DNA of 64,000 nucleotides from Rugosimonospora africana (GTDB taxonomy: Bacteria; Actinomycetota; Actinomycetes; Mycobacteriales; Micromonosporaceae), in NCBI RefSeq assembly GCF_016862975.1, contig NZ_BONZ01000043.1, forward strand, positions 157,902 through 221,901, given 5' to 3'. The position numbers and the translations under genes were made by a program. Position 1 is the stretch's first letter; every line of letters begins with the position of its first letter. Positions 16,878-26,511 of the stretch are shown here, piece after piece. A model generated the notes under the pieces. That model was not told where the DNA came from and did no database searches. It saw nothing but the letters and a program-made list of their open reading frames with translations.

Positions 16878-17995
16878 CGGTCCGGTCCGTCGCTCGCGTG
16901 GTGGGGGTGGGTTACGCGGCCGCCAGCGGCGCCGACGGATGCGGCGCCACCGGTCGACGAGTCGCCGCGGTCGGACTGCCGGGGCTTGTCCATCGGCTGC
17001 GGCGCGTCGGGCCGCAACGAATCCGGGTCGCGACCGAGGCGGGACAGCAGCACACCGACCAGTACCGCGCTGGTAACCGCCGAGTCGGCCGGGTGCGCGG
17101 GCGGCCCGGATTCGCGAGGCGGCGGGACCCGGCAGACCCGGGCGAGCAGCGTGTCCACCACGCCGGAGGGCAGCTTCGGCAGCAGGGTGTGAACCGGTCC
17201 GCGGGTGGTGTCGGTCAGCGCGGCCAGGTCGGCCGCCCGCGGCTGGTGGCCGAGCAGGTCGCCGGCCAGCCGGTGCAGCACCGGAGGGCTGATCGCGGCC
17301 AGGCCCAGCCCGACCGGTGGGGCCGCGTCGGTCAGTTCCCGGCGCAGCGCGTCACGGTTGCCGGCGCGGGTGTGCCGGGCGACTCGGCGCAGCAGCTCGG
17401 GTGGTTCCCCGGCACCGCTTCCGCTCGGGCGGCCGGACCGGTCGCGCCCGGCCGTGTCGCCGGTCGTCCTGCCGCCCGCCGTCCTGCCGCCCGCCGTCGT
17501 GCCGCCCGCCGTGGTGTCGCCGGCTCTCTTGCCGCCAGTCGTGCTGCCGTTCGGCCCGCCCGAGCCCGGCTCGCCCTGCTCGTCCACCGGACCGTCGGTC
17601 AGTACCGTGACCCGCTGCGCCCACCACCGGCCGAGCCGTCCGGGCGCCGCTACGCCCTCCGGCTCCTCCTGCTCCGGCGTGGTGTCCGGCTGCTCGTCGA
17701 GAGCCTTCCGCCAGGCGTCCTCGGGCGGCCTGCGGCCCTCCAGGCCCAGACCGATCGCGGTCAGGTACTCGGCCACCGACTCCTGCGCCACGTGGAGAGC
17801 GCGGCCGGCCTGTTCCAGGTGTTCGGTGGCGCCGGCCAGTTCGGGGACCCCGATCGGCCGGCTCGACTCCTGCCGGATCCACATCAGCAGCGCCGAGGCG
17901 GCGCGCAGCCGCTCCAGCGCGGCGGCCACTTCGCCGACCGGCATCCGTTCGGAGGTCGCGTAGAGCACGGCGCCCAGTTCTTCGATCAGGGACAT
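16862..17995 (-). CDS. Hypothetical protein of the FtsK operon
   Basis: A 377-residue protein. The N-terminal 110 residues are helical (EELGAVLYATSERMPVGEVAAALERLRAAS). Residues about 165-200 are a Gly/Thr/Arg slippery repeat (GGTTAGGRTAGGRTTG), encoded by repeats of GCCGCCCGCCGT. The C-terminal 170 residues form an alpha-helical domain (TRAGNRDALRRELTDAAPPV; VSPPVLHRL-like; GVVDTLLARVCRVPPPRES). There is no signal or membrane helix. It overlaps the ATPase start by 16 bp, so expression is coupled. No family is recognised. Confidence 0.75.
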   Translation of the reverse strand: MSLIEELGAVLYATSERMPVGEVAAALERLRAASALLMWIRQESSRPIGVPELAGATEHLEQAGRALHVAQESVAEYLTAIGLGLEGRRPPEDAWRKALDEQPDTTPEQEEPEGVAAPGRLGRWWAQRVTVLTDGPVDEQGEPGSGGPNGSTTGGKRAGDTTAGGTTAGGRTAGGRTTGDTAGRDRSGRPSGSGAGEPPELLRRVARHTRAGNRDALRRELTDAAPPVGLGLAAISPPVLHRLAGDLLGHQPRAADLAALTDTTRGPVHTLLPKLPSGVVDTLLARVCRVPPPRESGPPAHPADSAVTSAVLVGVLLSRLGRDPDSLRPDAPQPMDKPRQSDRGDSSTGGAASVGAAGGRVTHPHHASDGPDRWLIP

Positions 17996-18000
17996 GGTCG

Positions 18001-18261
18001 TTACAGGGTGCCCAGGTAGGTCTGCGCCTGCTCGACCGCTGTGACCGTGGCGGCCAGTGCCTCCTCAAGCTCGGTGGTGGCCTGGTTGAGCGCGGCCTGC
18101 GCGGTGGTCACCGCGTCGTGCCCGCTGCCTTCAACGGCTGCCGCCAGGCTCTGCTGGGTCTCCGAGAGCTGTTCACCGGCCGCCCGTACGGCAGACTGCA
18201 CCTCACCGATCTGCGAGATGACGGCATCGATGGCCGACTTGACCTCGGCGACGCTGGCCAC
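18001..18261 (-). CDS. Small helical-hairpin protein, WXG100-like in size
   Basis: An 86-residue all-alpha protein (VAEVKSAIDAVISQIGEVQS ... TTAQAALNQATTELEEALAA) that predicts as two antiparallel helices around a Gly/Ser turn (VEGSGHDA). This is the shape and length of a WXG100 protein, but the WXG motif itself is absent. The GTG at 18261 is chosen over the upstream ATG at 18279 because AGGAGG lies 8 nt before it. First gene of a four-gene operon; only 5 bp separate it from the next gene. Its role as substrate or partner of the FtsK-type ATPase is inference. Confidence 0.75.
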   Translation of the reverse strand: MASVAEVKSAIDAVISQIGEVQSAVRAAGEQLSETQQSLAAAVEGSGHDAVTTAQAALNQATTELEEALAATVTAVEQAQTYLGTL

Positions 18262-18646
18262 AGGGCGGACCTCCTGCATATCGCGTGGTCTTCCATCTCA
18301 TCATGGCGGCGGCGAGAGACGAAAGCGACGCAGGTGGTGGTCGGTGTGAGGGGGGCAGTGAGTGGCGGTTAAAGGGCGAATCCGACGGTATCCGACCAAA
18401 TTAGCGACCACTCGGTCGACACACCGGCACGCCAGAGGCGGGGTTTCTTGAAATTATAAGTATCGATGGACTAATCGAAAGGCGGGTCGGGTAGCGCGTC
18501 CCGCGTCCCGCGTCACGGGCACCAGCCGCAAGCCGTTGGGATCAGCGCCAGATGCGTCGAGCCAGACAAGCGCGCCGAGCCGGACAAGTCGGTCGGAACC
18601 TCGACCGGACGTTCGCGAGATCAGCGGCGCCAGCTACCGTGACCTG
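18262..18646. promoter_or_regulatory. 385-bp intergenic region with minus-strand promoter of the FtsK operon
   Basis: No gene is seen. It contains an AT-rich patch at 18446-18480, rare in this genome. On the minus strand it reads a perfect TATAAT (plus-strand 18453-18458), a good -10 box for the FtsK operon with a leader of about 165 nt. A degenerate copy of the dispersed intergenic element (CGAGCCAGACAAGCGCGCCG at about 18556) lies nearer the DMT gene. Confidence 0.45.
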
Positions 18647-19516
18647 GTGATGTGGGGGCTGCTGGCCGTCTTCGGGTCGGCGGTGTGTTACGGCGTGGCG
18701 TCGGTGTTCCAGGCGATCGGGGCGCGGCGTGCGCCGGACTCCGGCCGCACCGTGGGTCCGCGCATCCTCGTCCGCGCGCTGCGCCAGGGTCCGTTCGTGG
18801 CCGGCGTCGCGCTCGACGGCGGCGGCTTCGTCTTCCAGCTGATCGCGCTGCGCAGCCTCCCGCTGTTCCTCGTCCAGGCCGGTCAGGCGTCAAACCTCGC
18901 GGTCACCGCCGTGGTCGCGGTGCCGATCCTGGCGGCCCGCCTGAACGGCCGGCAGTGGGCGGCGGTCGCCGGGGTCTGCGCGGGCCTGGCCCTGCTCAGC
19001 GCCTCGGCCGGGGACGAGAACCCGGTGCCGCCCGGGCCGTGGTTCGGCTTTGGCCTGCTGGTCAGTGTGCTCGCGCTGACCGCGCTGGGCCTGGCGGTCG
19101 GGAAGACCGGCTCGCGGGCCCGCCCGGCGATCCTGGGCTCGGTGGCCGGGCTCGGCTTCGGCATCACCGCGCTGGCCGCGCGGGGCCTGACCGACTGGTC
19201 GCCCGCGTACCTGGTGCGTGACCCGGCGGCGTGGTCGCTGGCCGTCGGCGGTGTGATCGGGTTCCTGTTCTTCACCGGTGGGCTCAACAGCGGCTCGGTC
19301 ACCGTGGTCAGCGCCGCGGTCGTGGTCACCGAGACGGTGGTACCGGCGGTGGTCGGCGTACTCGTGCTCGGCGACCACGCGCGGCACGGGTTCGTACCGG
19401 TGGCCGTGGTCGGGTTCGTGCTCGCGGTACTCGGCGCGCTGCTGCTGGCCGGGTCCGACGATCCGACGTCGGGCCACCCGTCGCCGGAGAGCCGGCCGGC
19501 GCTGGCTGAGCGGTAA
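18647..19516 (+). CDS. DMT/EamA-type membrane transporter
   Basis: A 289-residue protein with about ten hydrophobic helices (MWGLLAVFGSAVCYGVASVF; ALRSLPLFLVQAGQASNLAV; GVIGFLFFTGGL; ETVVPAVVGVLVLGDHAR; VAVVGFVLAVLGALLLAGSD). It has the two-repeat layout of drug/metabolite transporters. GTG at 18647 or ATG at 18650 starts directly at helix 1; the longer open frame upstream is non-homologous and overlaps a repeat. The substrate is unknown. Its stop is 16 bp from the convergent PH-like gene. Confidence 0.8.
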   Translation: MMWGLLAVFGSAVCYGVASVFQAIGARRAPDSGRTVGPRILVRALRQGPFVAGVALDGGGFVFQLIALRSLPLFLVQAGQASNLAVTAVVAVPILAARLNGRQWAAVAGVCAGLALLSASAGDENPVPPGPWFGFGLLVSVLALTALGLAVGKTGSRARPAILGSVAGLGFGITALAARGLTDWSPAYLVRDPAAWSLAVGGVIGFLFFTGGLNSGSVTVVSAAVVVTETVVPAVVGVLVLGDHARHGFVPVAVVGFVLAVLGALLLAGSDDPTSGHPSPESRPALAER

Positions 19517-19532
19517 CCGCGGGCGCCGGTCC

Positions 19533-20273
19533 TCAGCGGGAGAGCGCGTCGGACAGCGCCCGCAGCGTGGCGTCGACTTCCCGGCGGCTGTACCCCTGCC
19601 AGAAGCGCGGCAGTCTGGCCGACTCGATCTCGGCTCTGGCGGCCTGCCGCCATGGCCCGGCACCGGCGTCGAGCGCCTCGTGAGCCCGCCGGACGAGTAC
19701 CTGCACGTGGTACGGCTCGTAACCGATCCCGAACCGGAGGAGCCTGAACTCGGTGCGCAGTTCGCGGCGGCGCAGGTCGGCGAGGTTGACCACGCGGTCA
19801 CCACCGAACCGGATCAGTGCCCGCGCCACGTCCTCCGCGGACTCCCGCACGTCCGAGGACTTCAACAACAGCTGGCACGGGCGGCCGTCGACCGGGCTGC
19901 GACGGATCGCGCCGGCGGTGAGGACGGCGCCGTCGACCGGTACGAGCAACAGCTCATCCCACAGCGGAGCGCGGTCGCGACGCACCGGGTCGTCGAGCAC
20001 GACCGCGTGGATCTCGCTCCACGGCAGGCGCAGGTTCGCGCCCCGGAACCGCACCGTGAGCCCGTCCGTGCCGACGACGAACCGGAACGGCCACAGCGCC
20101 CGCACGATCCAGGGCCCCCACACCGCCACCGGAAACGCCGCTGTGACGACGGCCGCGTGAGCCCACCGGTCACCGAGAAACCAGACGTCCAGGGCGCCGG
20201 TGACCGCCGCGAGCAGGAGCACGCTGGTGACGGTGCTGAGCAGGCGCGGATTCCTGTGCAGCTCCACGAACAC
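19533..20273 (-). CDS. PH-like membrane protein with DivIVA-like tail
   Basis: A 246-residue protein. Two adjacent helices (LLSTVTSVLLLAAVTGALDVW; AAVVTAAFPVAVWGPWIVRAL) precede a PH-type beta domain (FRFVVGTDGLTVRFRGANLR, PWSEIHAVVLDD), as in actinobacterial PH domain-containing membrane proteins. The C-terminus reads FWQGYSRREVDATLRALSDA, close to the G-Y-x-x-x-E-V-D motif at the start of DivIVA domains. The GTG at 20273 was chosen because upstream sequence is non-homologous and overlaps a terminator hairpin. It may mark envelope growth sites (inference). Confidence 0.75.
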   Translation of the reverse strand: MFVELHRNPRLLSTVTSVLLLAAVTGALDVWFLGDRWAHAAVVTAAFPVAVWGPWIVRALWPFRFVVGTDGLTVRFRGANLRLPWSEIHAVVLDDPVRRDRAPLWDELLLVPVDGAVLTAGAIRRSPVDGRPCQLLLKSSDVRESAEDVARALIRFGGDRVVNLADLRRRELRTEFRLLRFGIGYEPYHVQVLVRRAHEALDAGAGPWRQAARAEIESARLPRFWQGYSRREVDATLRALSDALSR

Positions 20274-20338
20274 CTCGCCGTTCCGGGCGCCGATCAGCGC
20301 GGTCGCGGCGATTATCCAGTGCCGGGTGCACGCGCGCC

Positions 20339-20365
20339 GGTCCGCCGGGACAACCCCGGCGGACC
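20339..20365 (-). terminator. Hairpin terminator after the DUF885 gene
   Basis: GGTCCGCCGGG (20339-20349) and CCCGGCGGACC (20355-20365) form a perfect 11-bp stem with a 5-nt loop, 20 bp past the DUF885 stop on the minus strand. Confidence 0.75.
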
Positions 20366-20385
20366 GGCGCAAAGGGATGCGGTAC

Positions 20386-21999
20386 TCAGCCGATGCGGCG
20401 CAGCGCCTCGGACAGGCCGGCCAGGCCGACCGGGCCGAGCCCGAGCGCTTGGGTGTGCCAGCGCTTGAGGTCGAAGCCGGGGCGCTGCCGGGCCTCATCC
20501 CGGGCGGCCAGCCAGCCACGCTCCCCGAGCTTGTACGAGATCGCCTGACCCGGCCAGCCGAAGTACCGGACCACCTCGGCGTGTACCCGGTGCGACTCTG
20601 CCCGGCCGCGCTCGTGCAGGATCTCGCACGCCTTCTCGAACGTCCACTGGGTGCCGTCGGGCAACGGCAGGTTCAGGTGAACGCCGATGTCGATGACGAC
20701 CCGGGCGGCGCGCAGCGCCGAACCGGTGAGCATGCCCAACCGGGTACCGGGCTCGGAGAACCAGCCCAACTCGTCGGCGAACCGCTCCGCGTACAGCGCC
20801 CAGCCCTCGGCGTGCCCGCTGACCATGGAGAACCGCGAGAACCGGGACAGCTCCTGGTCGGGCAGCCGGGTCGCGCCGATCTGCAGGTGATGGCCCGGTA
20901 CCCCTTCGTGGAACACGATGCTCAGCTCGGACCAGGTCGAGAACCGGTCCCGGCCGCCGAGCGGCCACCAGGTGCGCCCCGGCCGGGTCAGGTCCTCGTT
21001 CGGCGGGGTGTAGTAAGCCGCACCCGACAGCGAGTTCGTGGCCAGGGTGACATCGACCGTACGCAGCGCTTCCGGGATGTCGAAGTGGGTGCCGTTCAGC
21101 TGGTCGATGGCCCAGTCGTGCCGATCCTGCAGCCATCCCCGGTAGGCGTCGAGCCCGACGACGTACTCGGTCTCGTCGAGGATCGCGATCGCCTCGTCCA
21201 CGCTGGCGCCCGGACGGATCCGGTTCGCCTCCTGCGCCATCTCGTCCTCGATGCGGCGCAGTTCCTCCCAGCCCCACAGGTACGCGTCGAGCGGGTCGAT
21301 GTCCTCGCCGAGGGTCATCCGGGACGCGACCGCGTACCGTTCCGCGCCCACGCCATCGTCCTCCGCCGCCCGGGGTGCGTAGTCGTGGCGCAGGTACCGG
21401 GCGGCCTCCGTGTACCCCTCGTGTGCGGCGGCCGCGGCCTTAGCCAGTTCGCCGGCCAGCGGACCGTCGCCGTACGAGGTCACCAGGGCGTCGTGCGTTC
21501 CCGCGTACCGCTCCGCCTGCTGCGCCCCTTCCAGCGCCTGGCGGCGCGCGGCCGGGATCCCCTGCCGCAGCCCGGCGTCCAGGCTCGCGCGCCAGCTCGC
21601 CAGCATGCCGGGGATGGCGGCGAGCCGCGCCGCGACGTTGCGCCACTGCTCGTCGCCGGAGTGCGGCAGCAGGTCGACGCTGTCGCGCAGGTTGCCGAGC
21701 AGACCGAAGTGGGCACGCAGCAGGCGCAGCGGCTCTCCGGTCTCGTGCCAGGCGCGCTCGGCTTCCAGCCGCTCCCGCAGATGGTCGGCGGCCCGCCGGT
21801 CGGCCTCGGAGGTGACCTCCAGGCCGTCCAGCTTCGTCAGGGTGTCGCGGATCAACGCGGCACGTTCGGCCTGGCCGTCCGGACTGTAGTCCGTGGCGGC
21901 GCCGAAACTGGTAGCGATTCCGCGGCTGCCGGCGTTCACCGGGTCGAGTACGGCCGATGCCGCGATGTACTCGTTACAGAGATCGAAGACTGGCGTCAC
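20386..21999 (-). CDS. DUF885 family putative zinc metallopeptidase
   Basis: A 537-residue soluble protein. The family zinc motif H-E-G-V-P-G-H-H lies near residue 361 and the second conserved block SGHAEGWALYAERFADELG near 392 supplies the probable third ligand. Earlier segments (DYSPDGQAERAALIRDTL; PLDAYLWGWEELRRIEDEM; NGTHFDIPE) are typical of DUF885. No secretion signal is present. The family is thought to hydrolyse peptides, mostly by fold analogy. The length is normal. It stands alone, with its own terminator downstream. Confidence 0.88.
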   Translation of the reverse strand: MTPVFDLCNEYIAASAVLDPVNAGSRGIATSFGAATDYSPDGQAERAALIRDTLTKLDGLEVTSEADRRAADHLRERLEAERAWHETGEPLRLLRAHFGLLGNLRDSVDLLPHSGDEQWRNVAARLAAIPGMLASWRASLDAGLRQGIPAARRQALEGAQQAERYAGTHDALVTSYGDGPLAGELAKAAAAAHEGYTEAARYLRHDYAPRAAEDDGVGAERYAVASRMTLGEDIDPLDAYLWGWEELRRIEDEMAQEANRIRPGASVDEAIAILDETEYVVGLDAYRGWLQDRHDWAIDQLNGTHFDIPEALRTVDVTLATNSLSGAAYYTPPNEDLTRPGRTWWPLGGRDRFSTWSELSIVFHEGVPGHHLQIGATRLPDQELSRFSRFSMVSGHAEGWALYAERFADELGWFSEPGTRLGMLTGSALRAARVVIDIGVHLNLPLPDGTQWTFEKACEILHERGRAESHRVHAEVVRYFGWPGQAISYKLGERGWLAARDEARQRPGFDLKRWHTQALGLGPVGLAGLSEALRRIG

Positions 22000-22033
22000 C
22001 AGAACACTCTAGCGGCGTGCCCGATCTTGCTGG

Positions 22034-22089
22034 TCAGCGTGACGGGAGCCGCTCAGCGTGACGGGAGCCGCCGGTCAGCGTGGCGGGAG
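22034..22089. repeat. Three direct repeats of TCAGCGTGACGGGAG
   Basis: 15-bp copies start at 22034, 22053 and 22075, the third with one change. The 19-22 bp spacing is about two helical turns. They lie in the divergent region between the DUF885 and siderophore-reductase genes and could be regulator-binding repeats or remnants of slippage. Confidence 0.6.
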
Positions 22090-22111
22090 TAGTGCAGCGA
22101 CGGCACACGAG

Positions 22112-22175
22112 TTGACATACGCCACACGGCGGCCGATACGAGGTTTCTGGTTACCTGAGACGGTTACCGTAACCG
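22112..22175 (+). promoter_or_regulatory. Promoter and GGTTACC operator of the siderophore-reductase gene
   Basis: TTGACA (22112-22117), 17 nt, then GATACG (22135-22140) fits a vegetative sigma factor promoter. Downstream come two GGTTACC direct repeats (22149-22155, 22162-22168), the second forming GGTTAC-C-GTAACC with its inverted partner up to 22174, directly before the GTG. This is not an iron-box consensus, so the regulator is unclear. Confidence 0.55.
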
Positions 22176-22176
22176 G

Positions 22177-22977
22177 GTGACCTCACCCCGGCCAAGAACC
22201 GCTCCACGCTTCCGGAACCTCACGGTCGCCGAGGTGACCCGGCTCACCCCGCGGTCCGTGCGGATCACGCTGACCGGCGACGATCTGGCCGGTTTCGCCG
22301 CGGACGGACCGGCAAGCCACCTCAAGCTCGTTCTTCCGGTACCCGGCCAGGACCGGCCCACCCTCCCGACCGTCGGACCGGAGGGGCTGGTCTGGCCGGC
22401 CGGCCAGCGGCCCCTGATGCGCACCTACACTCCGCGCCGGTTCGATCCGGTCCGCGGCGAGCTGGACATCGACTTCGTCCTGCACGACAACGCCGGGCCG
22501 GCTTCGGCCTGGGCGACCCGGGCTCGTCCCGGCGACAACGCCGTGGTCGTCGGCCCGCGCGGGCGCTACCTGCCCGACCCGGCGGCCAACTGGCAGCTCA
22601 TCGCCGGTGACGAGACCGCCCTGCCGGCGATCGCCACCATCCTGGAGGTGTTGCAGCCCGGCGTCCCGACGGTGGTCATCGTCGAGGTGGCCGACGCCGA
22701 GGAGCAGCTGCACCTGGACAGCAAGGCGGACCTGCGGGTCACCTGGGTCTACCGGGGCGACGCGATCGCCGGGTCGGCTCTGGAGCTGGCTGTCGCCGCA
22801 GCCGAACTGCCGGCCGGCGACGGGCAGGCGTTCGTCGCCGCTGAGGCGGGCGCGATGCGCCGTATCCGTCGCCACCTGCTGACCGAGCGGGGCATCGACG
22901 CGGATCGGCTGTATACCCGGGGCTACTGGAAGTACGGCGAGGTCGACCACCCCGACCACGACACCGGCGAGGACTGA
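22177..22977 (+). CDS. Siderophore-interacting protein (ferric-siderophore reductase, FAD)
   Basis: A 266-residue flavoprotein of the SIP/ViuB family that releases iron from imported ferric siderophores by NAD(P)H-linked reduction in the cytosol. The FAD-binding R-T-Y-T motif is in PLMRTYTPRRFD, followed by the NAD-binding half ending in the family signature FVAAEAGAMRRIRRHLLTER and the C-terminal YTRGYWKYGEVDH. The start is GTG at 22177. No siderophore synthesis or uptake gene is adjacent. Confidence 0.92.
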   Translation: MTSPRPRTAPRFRNLTVAEVTRLTPRSVRITLTGDDLAGFAADGPASHLKLVLPVPGQDRPTLPTVGPEGLVWPAGQRPLMRTYTPRRFDPVRGELDIDFVLHDNAGPASAWATRARPGDNAVVVGPRGRYLPDPAANWQLIAGDETALPAIATILEVLQPGVPTVVIVEVADAEEQLHLDSKADLRVTWVYRGDAIAGSALELAVAAAELPAGDGQAFVAAEAGAMRRIRRHLLTERGIDADRLYTRGYWKYGEVDHPDHDTGED

Positions 22978-23183
22978 GCCACCGCCTGTCGAAAGTTTCC
23001 GCGCAGGTCAGACGGAGTCCGCCGGCCCGCGCCACCGGTTGACCGGCCGCACGGGCCGGTCGACAATGACCGGGGAGCCGGATCATCGCGCCGCGTACGG
23101 GCATTCCGCGGCGCACCGCCATTCAGCCGCGACGAGAGCAGGCGCTACCGCGCGCCCAGCCGGCGGCACCGCCGAGGCATTGA

Positions 23184-24926
<1,743 letters not shown>

Positions 24927-24945
24927 GCGGTCTATGCACAGAGGA

Positions 24946-24981
24946 CGGCGCCGCGCACCCGGTCCGGGGTGCGCGGCGCCG
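24946..24981. terminator. Bidirectional terminator hairpin
   Basis: CGGCGCCGCGCACCC (24946-24960) and GGGTGCGCGGCGCCG (24967-24981) make a perfect 15-bp GC-rich stem with a 6-nt loop between the convergent cellulase and secreted-protein genes. Confidence 0.85.
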
Positions 24982-24993
24982 CTGCCGGACGGG

Positions 24994-26424
24994 TCAGGAC
25001 ACGTTGAGCGCGGTGTCGTCGACGACGAACGAGGTCTGCTTGGTGTAGTCCTCGGTGCCGGTGAAGGTGACCGCGACGCTGCGACCGATGAAGCTGCTCA
25101 GGTTCACGCTGTGCTGCTGGTACCCGGTCGCCTTGTTGACGTTCGAGTAGCTGGCGACGGTGGTACCGCCGACCGAGACCGTGAGCGTGTCGTACGCGGT
25201 GGACGTCGAGGTCTCCGCGCTGTCGATGTGCAGCCAGTAGGTCATGGTCGCGGTGGCGCACGAGGTCGGAATGCTCACTGTCTGGGAGAGCGTGTCGGTG
25301 TGCGTCGTGCCGTACCCGTCGAGCCATGCGTCCCAACTGCCCGAGTGGGCCGGTTCGGTGCTGGAGTGGGCGAGCACGCTGCTGCCGGCCGTCCACGGGG
25401 CCGGGGTACCGGTCTCGAAGCCCGGGTTGCCCAGCAGCTGAGCGGCGGTGCAGCCACCGCCACCACCACCGCCACCGCCTCCGCCACCGGTGCTCGCGCC
25501 GGCCAGCCAGGCGGTCGCGTTGAGCGCCAGGGTCGCGTCGGTGCCGGCCGGGTCGTTCCAGCCGTTGTAGAGCGTGTTGCCGGACTGGCCGGTGCCGTCG
25601 TCGATCGGTGAGCTGTCGCCCCAGATCGCCACGCGTCCCGAGCCGAACGTCGAGGTGGTGAAGAACGCGCCGGTGGTACCGGTCTGGCTCGAGCCGGTGC
25701 GGAAGACCAGACCCTTGACGTTCGGATTGTCGTTCGGGTGCAGGGTTTGGGTGCTGCCGTCCCGGATGATGCTGCCGGTGGCGGTACCGAACGGTCCGTT
25801 GATGACGGCATTGCCCGAGTCGCTGATGGCCCGCGGGTTGTCCGTGCTGATGTCGTTGGAGTCCTCGCTGAACCCGAACGGGTCGGTGTTGTCCACCCCG
25901 TTGTTGGTGAACAGGTCGTTGGCGACCTGCACCGAGTCGTAGCCGTCGTTGTTGCGATCGCTACCGGTGTGGTCGACGATCAAGAACAGTCCGCCGCCGT
26001 GCTGGACGAACTGCATGATGGCCGTCTTCTCCGACGCGCTGAAGCGCACGTTAGGTTCGGGGATGACGAACTCGTCGAAGTTCGACAGGTCGAGCGAGCC
26101 GGATCCACCGTAGGTGATGGAGTTTCCCGGGGGGAGTGTCTTGAGGCTGTACTGTCCGGTCCGCTGCAGGGCGACACCCCACGCCGACAGTGCTCCGGTC
26201 CAGGAGGTCTCGGAGGTGGGGTTGGCGTTCTGTGCCAACGGATCGGGCATGCTGGTACTGATGATCCAGTCAGCGTTGCCGGCCGTCTCCGCCTTGGTGT
26301 TGTCGAAGAGGACCCGGTGGACGGTGGCTGCGGCGGACGCGTGCGGTGCGGGTAGCAGACCGGCGACCGCGAGCATAGCGGCGGCGCCCACGATGGTGGC
26401 GCGGCGGCGCAGTGGCGAAAACAT
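24994..26424 (-). CDS. Secreted two-domain protein, ThuA/GATase-like plus jelly-roll
   Basis: A 476-residue exported protein. The signal peptide is RRRATIVGAAAMLAVAGLLP with cleavage near ASAAA. Residues about 35-310 resemble the class I glutamine-amidotransferase-like/DUF4350 fold (VLFDNTKAETAGNADWIIST; DEFVIPEPNVRFSASEKTAI; GGGLFLIVDHTGSDRNNDGY; GRVAIWGDSSPIDDGTG). A run of 12 glycines is the linker. The last 140 residues are a carbohydrate-binding jelly-roll (LLGNPGFETGTPAPWTAGSS; FVVDDTALNVS). Its position facing the cellulase hints at polysaccharide metabolism (inference). No catalytic triad could be assigned. Confidence 0.8.
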   Translation of the reverse strand: MFSPLRRRATIVGAAAMLAVAGLLPAPHASAAATVHRVLFDNTKAETAGNADWIISTSMPDPLAQNANPTSETSWTGALSAWGVALQRTGQYSLKTLPPGNSITYGGSGSLDLSNFDEFVIPEPNVRFSASEKTAIMQFVQHGGGLFLIVDHTGSDRNNDGYDSVQVANDLFTNNGVDNTDPFGFSEDSNDISTDNPRAISDSGNAVINGPFGTATGSIIRDGSTQTLHPNDNPNVKGLVFRTGSSQTGTTGAFFTTSTFGSGRVAIWGDSSPIDDGTGQSGNTLYNGWNDPAGTDATLALNATAWLAGASTGGGGGGGGGGGGCTAAQLLGNPGFETGTPAPWTAGSSVLAHSSTEPAHSGSWDAWLDGYGTTHTDTLSQTVSIPTSCATATMTYWLHIDSAETSTSTAYDTLTVSVGGTTVASYSNVNKATGYQQHSVNLSSFIGRSVAVTFTGTEDYTKQTSFVVDDTALNVS

Positions 26425-26511
26425 AGGCCGGAGCCTATTTCACGGCTCGGAAATAATCGATAACTATGAGTCGAATGCCGGCTGGCGTGAGACCGAACGG
26501 GAGAGTCATTG
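26425..26511. promoter_or_regulatory. AT-rich divergent promoter region
   Basis: The 87-bp gap between the secreted protein and phosphomannose isomerase genes contains GGAAATAATCGATAACTATG, unusually AT-rich here, and so is the likely site of promoters for both genes. GGGAGAG lies 8 nt before the isomerase ATG. Confidence 0.4.

Noticed and set aside
14331..17192. A plus-strand open frame of 953 codons opposite the FtsK gene
   Set aside because: It is antisense to a clear ATPase with Walker motifs; composition is shadow-like.
22141..22176. Iron box (IdeR/DmdR1) upstream of the siderophore reductase
   Set aside because: GGTTACC repeats do not match TTAGGTTAGGCTAACCTAA; the overlap is only in the T-T-A core.
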